A DNA stretch of 40,729 nucleotides from a bacterium (GTDB lineage Bacteria > Bacillota_I > Bacilli_A > RF39 > UBA660). Position numbers and translations under genes: made by a program. Below the pieces are notes generated by a model. It was given only the letters and a program-made list of their open reading frames with translations, was not told the DNA's origin and did not search any database. Position 1 is the stretch's first letter. Each line of letters opens with the position of its first letter. The DNA is taken from NCBI GenBank assembly GCA_014846175.1, contig RKAV01000042.1:1-40729 (forward strand). The letters are read 5' to 3'. Below are positions 25,717-33,445 of this stretch, piece by piece.

Positions 25717-25765
25717 TTCGACAATATTCTTAAAACTTTCTTGTTATGATTACTATGGTGATTAT

Positions 25766-26197
25766 ATGAGAGAGTTTTTTATTTTTGAAATTAAAGATGA
25801 GTTTAAAAATTTATATCAAGATAAACCATCAATTCTATATCAAATTTTAGAACAAATATATTTTTTAGGGGAAGAGAATGCTAAGTATGGTTATAGTTTA
25901 TTTAAACAATTAACTAAAAAAATATCTAAGGATAGATTAGATCAACAAATATATATAAAATATCATCAGACTATTCCTTATAGCAAAAGAAAAGATATTC
26001 ACTATTATAATAATCCTTCTCATGAAGAAATAGGGTCACTTTTTATAAAAAAAAGTTATATGATGTTGAAGACTAATTATTACTATTCTTTTTTCTTAAA
26101 AGTATTAAATAGTTTAAATAGTAACTACTTTATATGTGATTTTAAAAATCAAGATTATTTCTTCTTGGAAAATTATAATGAAGTATTATCTAAATAA
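25766..26197 (+). CDS. SirA-like DnaA regulator
   Basis: This 143-residue protein begins MREFFIFEIKDEFKNLYQDK, which aligns by eye with the start of Bacillus SirA/YneE (YTYLIKEEFANHYFG). Near the end, FFLKVLNSLNSNYFICDF matches its FFEVLKKVSPCFLAIDF segment. Length and position after tkt also agree with B. subtilis tkt-sirA. SirA binds DnaA domain I and blocks replication initiation at sporulation. The function is transferred by homology and synteny. TGT-TATGAT is a possible -10, and the ribosome site GGTGAT is weak. No other sporulation gene is in the window. Confidence 0.65.
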   Translation: MREFFIFEIKDEFKNLYQDKPSILYQILEQIYFLGEENAKYGYSLFKQLTKKISKDRLDQQIYIKYHQTIPYSKRKDIHYYNNPSHEEIGSLFIKKSYMMLKTNYYYSFFLKVLNSLNSNYFICDFKNQDYFFLENYNEVLSK

Positions 26198-26199
26198 AC

Positions 26200-26228
26200 T
26201 TGAAAAATAACTATTTATTTGTTATAAT
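26200..26228 (+). promoter_or_regulatory. Near-consensus promoter
   Basis: TTGAAA (26200-26205) and TATAAT (26223-26228) with a 17-nt spacer, 26 bases before the start of the 418-residue unknown protein. Confidence 0.75.
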
Positions 26229-26254
26229 AAGCCTACTTTTGAGAGGTGTATTAT

Positions 26255-27511
26255 ATGGATAATAAAATAGCAAAAAAAATAGAAGTACTAGAGCAAGCAC
26301 AAACGTTAGAAGATATCATAATAGCTAGTTGGTATCTCTTTAAAAAAGATATAAAAAAATTTAGTGATAAAGTAGAAGTTATTACTATGATTGGTAATAA
26401 AAAGGAAGAATTTTATCAGAAAGAATTAGAAGAAAAAAGAGATATAGTTTATAAAGAGTTACTTGTTAATTTTATTAATGGTGATAATGATATTATTAAC
26501 AGTGTTAGTAAAAAAACTAATCTTGCTTGGTGGCAAATAAAACAATTAGTATTAGAAACTAAAAATCCTAATGAAGTTGATAAAGCTTTAGCAAGATATA
26601 TGGTGAAAAAGTATCCAGAAAGTGATACTGATGAAAGAAACAATTACTATAAAATAAGAGAAGCTAAAGCTAAAGTTATGATTGCTGAAAAATCAGGTTG
26701 TAAGTGTTTTAGTGAATTTAGTAAACGTTATCATTTAGTACCTAGGTATGAACTAGAAAATGCTTATGAAATAGTAAGGGAAAATGATAAAGAATTTTAT
26801 AAAACACTAAGTTTTTCAGTTTTTAATAATATTCAAAAAAAGAATTCTTTAGCAGGAAGAATTGAATATCTTAATAATGACCGAAAAAGAATTTTAGAGG
26901 AGATAACAGCAGGTAAGAGTTTATCTAAGGAAATGTTAACAGAAAGAAATAGACGTGAATTAGTTGTATTTTGTGAAGTTAATGGCTTATCAACAGCTTT
27001 AGTAAAAAAGTATATAGCAAGATTAAAAGATAAAAAAGATGAATTTTTTAGTTTAAGTTATAGTGACCAAGTTACTAGTCTTTTAGAATATAAAAGAGAG
27101 GAGCTTGAAAAGGCAAAACCAGTTATTGATGAGTTAATTGAAATAGCAATTAATAAGGATAAAACTATTGATTATCATTATTTCTATAGTAATGGTTTTA
27201 GAAGTGATTACTTTATACAATTATTAGCTAATTGTAAATTAAATAGCGCTTGTCATACCTTTAAAAATTATGTAGCTAATCATAGTAGTGCCTTTACTTG
27301 TCTTACAGATAAAGATGTTAGTATGTGTTTAAGAACCAATAAAATGTTTTTTGAAAATAATCTTATTTCCTATACTCCTGTAGAGTTTAAAAATGTAGTT
27401 AATAATTTAAAAGAAAATCAACTACCATTATTTAAAGGATTAATTGTACAAGAACTTAATAAGTCTAAAAAAGATTCTAAAGTGATTGCAAAAACTAATA
27501 GAGTATGTTAA
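26255..27511 (+). CDS. Unknown protein, 418 aa, mostly helical
   Basis: I do not recognise this protein. The ATG at 26255 follows AGAGGTG; an in-frame GTG at 26246 overlaps that site. It is soluble, lysine-rich and helical, with no signal peptide or membrane segment. Local features are NLAWWQIKQLVLE (a possible helix-turn-helix-like unit), a cysteine pair GCKCFSEF near 150 and a late cysteine region (CKLNSACHTF, then SSAFTCL). Two similar helical segments (about 70-110 and 215-260) suggest internal repeats but are too diverged to be sure. It has its own strong promoter and lies before a tRNA gene. Confidence 0.6.
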   Translation: MDNKIAKKIEVLEQAQTLEDIIIASWYLFKKDIKKFSDKVEVITMIGNKKEEFYQKELEEKRDIVYKELLVNFINGDNDIINSVSKKTNLAWWQIKQLVLETKNPNEVDKALARYMVKKYPESDTDERNNYYKIREAKAKVMIAEKSGCKCFSEFSKRYHLVPRYELENAYEIVRENDKEFYKTLSFSVFNNIQKKNSLAGRIEYLNNDRKRILEEITAGKSLSKEMLTERNRRELVVFCEVNGLSTALVKKYIARLKDKKDEFFSLSYSDQVTSLLEYKREELEKAKPVIDELIEIAINKDKTIDYHYFYSNGFRSDYFIQLLANCKLNSACHTFKNYVANHSSAFTCLTDKDVSMCLRTNKMFFENNLISYTPVEFKNVVNNLKENQLPLFKGLIVQELNKSKKDSKVIAKTNRVC

Positions 27512-27517
27512 TATAAT

Positions 27518-27539
27518 AATGTCTTCTTTGAAAGACATT
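27518..27539 (+). repeat. 8-bp perfect hairpin upstream of tRNA-Glu
   Basis: AATGTCTT (27518-27525) and AAGACATT (27532-27539) flank a 6-nt loop, between a TATAAT (27512-27517) and the tRNA start at 27542. It may mark the 5' leader of the tRNA precursor or a protein site. Confidence 0.6.
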
Positions 27540-27541
27540 AT

Positions 27542-27618
27542 GGCCTGTTGGTGAAGTGGTTTAACACGCGCGCCTCTCAAGCTCGTATTCACGGGTTCAA
27601 ACCCCGTACAGGCTACCA
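27542..27618 (+). tRNA. tRNA-Glu (anticodon CTC)
   Basis: The 77-nt gene folds as follows. The acceptor is GGCCTGT with ACAGGCT (one G-U). The D-arm is GTG/CAC. The anticodon arm is CGCGC-CTCTCAA-GCTCG, the T-arm ACGGG-TTCAAAC-CCCGT, the discriminator A, and CCA is encoded. The anticodon CTC reads GAG. The start GGCCxGTTGGT matches Bacillus tRNA-Glu. Position 29-41 of the anticodon stem is a C-T (C-U) mismatch, which is unusual. A promoter-like TATAAT and a hairpin precede it, and a terminator follows. Confidence 0.85.
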
Positions 27619-27629
27619 AATATGTTTTT

Positions 27630-27655
27630 AAAGCCTTGATTTAACGGGCTTTTTT
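27630..27655 (+). terminator. Terminator of the tRNA gene
   Basis: AAAGCC (27630-27635) pairs with GGCTTT (27647-27652), followed by T's. Confidence 0.7.
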
Positions 27656-27704
27656 ATTTTTTTGTAAAAAAATGAAAAAAACATGTGATTTTGGAGAAAA
27701 TATA

Positions 27705-27713
27705 TGTTATAAT
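27705..27713 (+). promoter_or_regulatory. Extended -10 of the unknown-tcdA pair
   Basis: TGT-TATAAT is a perfect TGn-extended -10; no strong -35 is seen at 17 nt. Confidence 0.45.
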
Positions 27714-27741
27714 ATTCCTCTTAGACAAAGGAGTGATGTTT

Positions 27742-28530
27742 ATGGTAGTATTACCTATGGCTATGGATGATAGTATGTTAGAAGTAGAAGTTAAATTTCA
27801 TAATATGCATAAAGAAAAAATGAAACTACAAGCTGAAAAAAATATGGAGAGTAATATAATAGTTGGTAAATATCTTCTAAATGAATTAGAAGAAGCTAAA
27901 TATTATAAAGACCAACCAGTTAGATTAACAGAAACAATAAGAAGAATCTCATCATATTATAACAATGAAGTATCAACAATAAAAATAGTTAGTAAGAAGT
28001 ATGGAACAAGTGATTTCTGCGATCAATATACCATTCCTCTTCCGCCTAAAAACTCTAATATCTATGTAGATACTTTATATGGAATATTAGTTAATAACTT
28101 AAGATTTACTAATCCTTTAAAAAGGAAAGATACTATTTTAGCTTTAAGAAATACAGGTATTTTATCATCCTTAAATGAACATGAACAAATTGATATGTTA
28201 ACTTTAAGACAAAATGTTAATACTAGATCAGAATATTTTTATCAATTAGATGCTAAAGGTCTTAATGCCCAAGCTGATTGGATAGTATTCTTAGAAACAC
28301 TTGATTTTACATATATTGATGATACATTAAAATCAAGAAGTGGATATGAACAAGTTATTTCAAGTTTTAAAAATACCGAAACTAAAATAAAAAAAGATAT
28401 GCTTAATTATTTAGAAGTAGGGGAAGAAAATTATCTAATATATAGTTATTATTATCAATTAATTAATAATAAACAATTTTCTAAGTATTCTCTACCTGAA
28501 AAGAAATACATAAAAGAAAAGGTTGCCTAG
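27742..28530 (+). CDS. Unknown protein, 262 aa, cotranscribed with tcdA
   Basis: I do not recognise this protein. ATG 27742 is chosen because AAAGGAG (27727-27733) is eight bases before it; the ATG at 27736 is too close. The protein is soluble, with a charged N-terminal helix (VEVKFHNMHKEKMKLQAEKN), a middle part with IPLPPKNSNIYVDTLYG, and a helical C-terminus. No catalytic motif is visible. Its stop lies one base before the tcdA ATG, so the two form an operon; a role with tRNA modification is possible but unsupported by sequence. Confidence 0.6.
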   Translation: MVVLPMAMDDSMLEVEVKFHNMHKEKMKLQAEKNMESNIIVGKYLLNELEEAKYYKDQPVRLTETIRRISSYYNNEVSTIKIVSKKYGTSDFCDQYTIPLPPKNSNIYVDTLYGILVNNLRFTNPLKRKDTILALRNTGILSSLNEHEQIDMLTLRQNVNTRSEYFYQLDAKGLNAQADWIVFLETLDFTYIDDTLKSRSGYEQVISSFKNTETKIKKDMLNYLEVGEENYLIYSYYYQLINNKQFSKYSLPEKKYIKEKVA

Positions 28531-28531
28531 T

Positions 28532-29230
28532 ATGGATAGATTTGAAAGACTTCAGTCTTTACTTGGTAGTTCAATGGTTTACTCCTTTACTAAAGAAAAT
28601 ATATTAGTAGTTGGTTGCGGTGGTGTAGGTGGTTATGTTATAGAAGGACTTGTTAGATCTAATTTTAACAATATTACCATAATTGATTATGATAAAGTAG
28701 ATATAACTAACTGTAATAGACAAATAATTGCTTTATCTAGTACTATTTCTAAAGATAAAGTTGATTTAATTAAAGAAAGAGCATTAGATATAAATAATAA
28801 TATTAATATTACTGCTTATAAGCTAAAACTTAGTAGTGATAATATTGATTCGATATTTTCTAACAACTATACTTATGTAATAGATGCTTGCGATGATATA
28901 AAAGCTAAAGAACTATTATTAACATATTGTATGAAGAAAAAAATACCTATTATTACTTGTCTTGGAATGGGTAAGAGAATAGATCCTACTAAAATAGAAA
29001 TTACTACTATAGATAAAACTTATAACGATCCCTTAGCTAGAAAGTTAAGAAGTTTTTTAAAACAAAATAAATTATCACTTAAAACAAAGGTATGCTTTTC
29101 CAAAGAATTACCACTTAAACTAGAAAGTAAAGTAATAGCATCTTGTGTATTTGTTCCTGCTACAGCAGGCATGGTAATAGCAAGTGAAGTAGTAAAAGAT
29201 ATAATTAAAAAGAACAAGTCAGCTAATTAG
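28532..29230 (+). CDS. tcdA: tRNA threonylcarbamoyladenosine dehydratase (TcdA-like)
   Basis: The 232-residue E1-like (ThiF/MoeB-fold) enzyme probably makes the cyclic form ct6A from t6A at tRNA position 37. The first residues MDRFERLQSLLG are typical of TcdA. The ATP-binding loop VVGCGGVGGYVIEGLVRS follows, then IIDYDKVDITNCNRQ and VIDACDDIKAK. The fold ends with FVPATAGMVIASEVV. ATG 28532 is favoured over the TTG at 28523, with AAGG nine bases upstream. Tail length is slightly short, but the core is complete. Confidence 0.85.
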   Translation: MDRFERLQSLLGSSMVYSFTKENILVVGCGGVGGYVIEGLVRSNFNNITIIDYDKVDITNCNRQIIALSSTISKDKVDLIKERALDINNNINITAYKLKLSSDNIDSIFSNNYTYVIDACDDIKAKELLLTYCMKKKIPIITCLGMGKRIDPTKIEITTIDKTYNDPLARKLRSFLKQNKLSLKTKVCFSKELPLKLESKVIASCVFVPATAGMVIASEVVKDIIKKNKSAN

Positions 29231-29241
29231 ACTTGTTCTTT

Positions 29242-29781
29242 TTAAAACTTTCTATATAGACCAATAACATTTCCTAAAATAGTTTCTTTATCTATCTCAT
29301 CTTCCTTACAGATAACTTTTACTGTTAACTCTTTATCCATTGTTACTACTGTTTTACCAATAGTAGTATTTTTTTGTTTTTCTACAAGTAAGATATCTTC
29401 CTTACAAATATTCATATAATTCATCTTGTTATCATTAACTCTTACAGCAAATACTTCTTTTTTATCCTTAATAAGTTCAAAAGGAATAGTAATAAAATTA
29501 TTATTTTCTCCTTTATCATCAATAAGAGGAATTTTAACTACTTCTTTATTCTTATCTAAATATTCATTAGGTACTAGTATTTCAATTGTTCTATTAGAAC
29601 CATCTTCCTTAGAAATATATCCTTTTTTAACTAATTGCATTAAATGAAAATGAATAGTAGCAGGTGAATGAAGATTAGCAGCTTCACCAATTTCTCTAAC
29701 AGTAGGGGGATATCCTTTTTTTGCTGTAAGTTTCTTAATAATATCTAAAATATCTTGTTGTCTATCAGTCAACTTTTCCAT
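29242..29781 (-). CDS. lexA: LexA repressor with degenerate, apparently non-cleavable C-terminal domain
   Basis: The 179-residue protein (usual 200-206) has a clear LexA winged helix: RQQDILDIIKKL, GYPPTVREIGEAANLHSPAT, GYISKEDGSNRTIEI. The peptidase half is present but damaged. The usual PLIGKVxAG cleavage site is PLIDDKGENNN (residues 85-95), without Ala-Gly. The usual GDSM is DNKM, with Lys119 in place of the catalytic Ser. The general-base lysine is kept (LTVK, K155). About 20 residues before the end are missing. Repressor and dimer function may remain, but self-cleavage should not. AGGAGG lies nine bases before the ATG. It is divergent from polA, with a LexA-like box between them. Confidence 0.85.
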   Translation of the reverse strand: MEKLTDRQQDILDIIKKLTAKKGYPPTVREIGEAANLHSPATIHFHLMQLVKKGYISKEDGSNRTIEILVPNEYLDKNKEVVKIPLIDDKGENNNFITIPFELIKDKKEVFAVRVNDNKMNYMNICKEDILLVEKQKNTTIGKTVVTMDKELTVKVICKEDEIDKETILGNVIGLYRKF

Positions 29782-29829
29782 CTCATTTTCCTCCTCTTTT
29801 CAATATTAACATGTCTATCATTATAATGT

Positions 29830-29843
29830 CAAACAAAAATTCG
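29830..29843. promoter_or_regulatory. Candidate LexA operator between lexA and polA
   Basis: CAAACAAAAATTCG, read on the minus strand as CGAATTTTTGTTTG, fits 11 of 14 positions of the Gram-positive box CGAACRNRYGTTYG. It overlaps TTGACA on the minus strand, a likely lexA -35. Confidence 0.4.
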
Positions 29844-29888
29844 TAGAAACAATAATATCTTTTCCTTTTAAACTAAAGAAAAGATTGT

Positions 29889-29894
29889 TATAAT
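29889..29894 (+). promoter_or_regulatory. polA -10 element
   Basis: TATAAT preceded by TGT (TGn-extended), 23 bases before the polA ATG; no strong -35 is seen. Confidence 0.5.
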
Positions 29895-29916
29895 ATAAAA
29901 AGGGAGAAGGTAGAGT

Positions 29917-32541
29917 ATGAAAAAAATTATTCTAGTAGATGGAAATAATTTACTATTTAGAAGTTATTATGCAACTAGTTATAGTGGTGTTATTATGAAA
30001 AACAGTAAGGGATTCCCTACTAATGGACTTTATGGTTTTATCAATATGATGAATAAAATAATAGAAGAAGAAAAGCCTAGCTACATTTTAGTAGCTTTTG
30101 ATAAAGGTAAAACTTTTAGGCATGAGAAATATAGTGAATATAAAGCAGGACGTAGAGAAATGCCGGAAGAGTTGAAACTACAGTTTCCTAAAGCTAAAGA
30201 AGTATTAGATGCAATGGGAATAAAGCATTTTGAAATAGATAATTATGAAGCTGATGATATAATAGGTACTATTGCTAGAATAGTTGATTTAGAAGATGAG
30301 TTTATTGCTACTATTATTTCAAGTGATAAAGACTTATTACAATTAATTAGTAAAGAAGTAGAAGTAAAATTATTAAAAACTAAAGGATTTATTAGATTTG
30401 ATGAGAAAACCTTTAAAGACACTTATGGAACTACTCCAATACACATGATAGATTTAAAAGCACTTATGGGAGATGCAAGTGATCATATTCAAGGTGTTAA
30501 AGGAATTGGTGAAAAAACTGCTATTAACTTATTAACTAAATATCAAAGTTTAGATAATATTTATAATCATTTAGATGATATTGGTGGTAAAACTAAAGAA
30601 AAGTTAGAACAAGGTAGAAATGACGCTTATATGAGTTATGATTTAGCTACTATTTATAAAGAAGTACCTATTCCTTTTAGTCTAGAAGATTGTATATATA
30701 AAAATATAAATATAAAAGAATATAAAAACATCTTAGAAGAACTAGAATTTAAATCATTATTGAAAAAAATAAACTTTGATACTGAAGAACAACAAGCATT
30801 TAATTTAGAAGAAGATAAAAAAGAAGAAATGCAAATAGTTGACTATAAACAATTTGATTTTAATAGTCCTTACTCATTCTACTTAGAAATGGATGGTTAT
30901 ACTTATAGTAAGAGTAAAATAATTGGGTGTAGTTTTAGTAACTTAAAAGAATCTTGTTTTATAACAATAGATGAACTTATTAATAATAAAGAATTATTAG
31001 AAAATAACACTTTAAAATATACTTATGATTTAAAAAGAATGATTATACTTCTAAATCAATATGGTATTAGTATTAATAATTGTAATTATGATAGTATGAT
31101 TGCTTCTTACTTATTAGATTATAAACTAGAAGATGATATTACTGTTTTAATGAGTCAATTTAATTATAATTGTCCTAGTTATGAAGAAACTTATGGAACA
31201 GAAAAAAGAAAGAAAGAAGTAGATATAGAAATTACTAAAGAACAATGTATTAATAAGAGTAGATTTATTTATGATACTAGAAGTAAACTTCTTTTAGAAA
31301 TAGACAATTATAATGAAACTAAACTATTTAATGAAATAGAAATGCCACTAGCTTTAGTTTTAGCTGATATGGAGTTAACTGGTATAAGAGTAGATAAAGA
31401 ATATTTATTAAACTTAAAAGTAGAATTAGAAACTAAAATGAAACTAATGGAAGAAGAAATATACAAATTAGCTGATAGCAAGTTTAATATTTTATCACCT
31501 AAACAATTAGGGGAAGTATTATTTGAAAAACTAAAAATAGAATACCCTAAGAAGAGAAAAAAAGATGATACTAGTTATTCTACTAACAAAGAAATATTAG
31601 ATAAAATAAAAGATAAAAATGAAATAATAGAAAAAGTATTAGAATATAGAAACTTATCTAAGCTATATACTAATTATTGTGTAGGACTATTAGATGAAGT
31701 AAGGGAAGATGGTAAGATTCATACTATCTTTAACTCATGTCTTACAAGAACAGGAAGATTATCAAGTAGTAAACCAAACTTACAAAATATTCCTATTAGA
31801 AGTGATTATTCTAAATTAGTAAGAAAAGCTTTTATTCCTGAAGATAATAGTATACTTATGAGTTCTGATTATAGTCAAATTGAACTAAGAGTCTTTGCCC
31901 ATATAGCTGATGCTAAAAATTTACAAGAGGCTTTTCTTGCAGACAAAGATATTCATGCTAAAACTGCTTCTGATATATTTAAAGTTCCTATTGAACAAGT
32001 TGATAAGAATATGCGTAGAATAGCAAAGACGGTTAATTTTGGTATTTTATATGGAATAAGTAGTTTTGGACTTAGTGAGGACTTAAAAATAGATGTAGCT
32101 AGTGCTAAAGAGTTTTTAAATAACTATTTAAATACCTATAATGGTATAAAAGAATATATGGAAAAAGAAAAGGAAGAAGCATATCAAAATGGATATGTTA
32201 CTACTATAATGAATAGAAGAAGAAAAATAGATGAGTTAAAGAGTAATAACTATATGATTAGAAGTAGTGGTGAGAGAATAGCTTTAAATACTCCTATTCA
32301 AGGTAGTGCAGCTGATATATTAAAGAAAGCTATGGTAGAGCTATATCAAGCTATGAAAGAAGAAAATTTAAAGAGTAAGATATTAATACAAGTACATGAT
32401 GAATTAGTTTTTAATGTTTATGATGATGAAATAGAAATAATGAAGAAATTAGTAAAAGAAAAAATGGAAAAAGTAGTTAAGCTTAGTGTACCTTTAAAAG
32501 TAGATATAGAAACAGGAAAAGATTGGTATGAAGCTAAATAA
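29917..32541 (+). CDS. polA: DNA polymerase I
   Basis: The 874-residue enzyme fills gaps and removes RNA primers. The N-terminal 5' nuclease (1-290) has VDGNNLLFRSYYAT, VAFDKGKTFRHEKYSEYKA, DNYEADDIIG and GVKGIGEKTA. The middle domain (about 305-470) has the exonuclease fold, but its DxE motif is replaced (FYLEMDGYTY), so proofreading is probably lost, as in Bacillus. The polymerase domain has motif A DYSQIELR (D651), motif B RRIAKTVNFGILYG and motif C VHDELVF (D828). GGAGAAGG precedes the ATG, and mutM follows after 14 bases. Confidence 0.95.
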   Translation: MKKIILVDGNNLLFRSYYATSYSGVIMKNSKGFPTNGLYGFINMMNKIIEEEKPSYILVAFDKGKTFRHEKYSEYKAGRREMPEELKLQFPKAKEVLDAMGIKHFEIDNYEADDIIGTIARIVDLEDEFIATIISSDKDLLQLISKEVEVKLLKTKGFIRFDEKTFKDTYGTTPIHMIDLKALMGDASDHIQGVKGIGEKTAINLLTKYQSLDNIYNHLDDIGGKTKEKLEQGRNDAYMSYDLATIYKEVPIPFSLEDCIYKNINIKEYKNILEELEFKSLLKKINFDTEEQQAFNLEEDKKEEMQIVDYKQFDFNSPYSFYLEMDGYTYSKSKIIGCSFSNLKESCFITIDELINNKELLENNTLKYTYDLKRMIILLNQYGISINNCNYDSMIASYLLDYKLEDDITVLMSQFNYNCPSYEETYGTEKRKKEVDIEITKEQCINKSRFIYDTRSKLLLEIDNYNETKLFNEIEMPLALVLADMELTGIRVDKEYLLNLKVELETKMKLMEEEIYKLADSKFNILSPKQLGEVLFEKLKIEYPKKRKKDDTSYSTNKEILDKIKDKNEIIEKVLEYRNLSKLYTNYCVGLLDEVREDGKIHTIFNSCLTRTGRLSSSKPNLQNIPIRSDYSKLVRKAFIPEDNSILMSSDYSQIELRVFAHIADAKNLQEAFLADKDIHAKTASDIFKVPIEQVDKNMRRIAKTVNFGILYGISSFGLSEDLKIDVASAKEFLNNYLNTYNGIKEYMEKEKEEAYQNGYVTTIMNRRRKIDELKSNNYMIRSSGERIALNTPIQGSAADILKKAMVELYQAMKEENLKSKILIQVHDELVFNVYDDEIEIMKKLVKEKMEKVVKLSVPLKVDIETGKDWYEAK

Positions 32542-32555
32542 AGGGAGTGATTGAA

Positions 32556-33374
32556 ATGCCAGAAAAACCAGAAGTAATTACTGTGGCAAAAACGTTAGAA
32601 AGAAAGATAATTAATAAAACTATAATTGATGCTAAAGTCTATTATGATAATGTAATAGTAGGTGATAAGGAAGAATTTATTTCTAAGATAAAAGGAGAAA
32701 GAATAGAAAGCATTGCTACAAGAGGTAAATGGATTATTATATATTTAACTAATTATGCTTTATTAACTCATCTTAGAATGGAAGGAAGATTTTATTTTCG
32801 TAAAAGAGGAGAAAGAGTTTCTATTCATGAACATGTATCTTTATTATTAGATGATAATATAGAAATGAGATTTCATGATGTTAGAAAGTTTGGAAGAATG
32901 ATTTTACTACCTAAGTATGAAGTACTTAATATAAAACCACTTAGTGATTTAGGTTATGAATTTAATGATGAAAGACTTACTAAAGAGTATTTACTTGCTA
33001 AGTTTAAAGGTAAAAGAACACCAATAAAAACTGTTTTATTAGATCAAAGTATAATAGCTGGTATTGGAAATATTTATGCTGATGAAATATTATATAAGAG
33101 TAATATAAATCCCTTAAGGCCTACTAAAGAATTAACTAGTAATGAGATAGTAGAAATTATTAACAATACTAGAGTTATTCTTAAAAAAGCTATAGAAAAA
33201 GGGGGAACAACTATTAAGAGTTTTGAATCTAGTGAAGGAGTACATGGATTATTTCAAAATGAGTTAATTGTACATGGTAAAAGTAATGGTGTTTGTCCTA
33301 AGTGTCATAGTAAAATAGAGTTTATTAGGGTAGGAGGCAGAGGAACTTATTACTGCCCAAATTGTCAAAAATAA
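32556..33374 (+). CDS. mutM: Formamidopyrimidine-DNA glycosylase (Fpg)
   Basis: The 272-residue 8-oxoguanine glycosylase/lyase starts MPEKPEV. The enzyme needs Pro2 and Glu3 exposed at the N-terminus, so the ATG at 32556 (GGGAGTG upstream) is right and the GTG at 32547 is not. The usual Leu after PE is Lys here. Further motifs are LLTHLRMEGRF, FHDVRKFGRM, IAGIGNIYADEILY and the zinc finger CPKCHSKIEFIRVGGRGTYY with the CPNC pair. It is cotranscribed with polA. Confidence 0.93.
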   Translation: MPEKPEVITVAKTLERKIINKTIIDAKVYYDNVIVGDKEEFISKIKGERIESIATRGKWIIIYLTNYALLTHLRMEGRFYFRKRGERVSIHEHVSLLLDDNIEMRFHDVRKFGRMILLPKYEVLNIKPLSDLGYEFNDERLTKEYLLAKFKGKRTPIKTVLLDQSIIAGIGNIYADEILYKSNINPLRPTKELTSNEIVEIINNTRVILKKAIEKGGTTIKSFESSEGVHGLFQNELIVHGKSNGVCPKCHSKIEFIRVGGRGTYYCPNCQK

Positions 33375-33445
33375 TTAAAAAATTCTATACAAAACGACAA
33401 TTTTATAGTATAATTATTACTGTTTGAAAGAGGAGTGAGTAGTAA

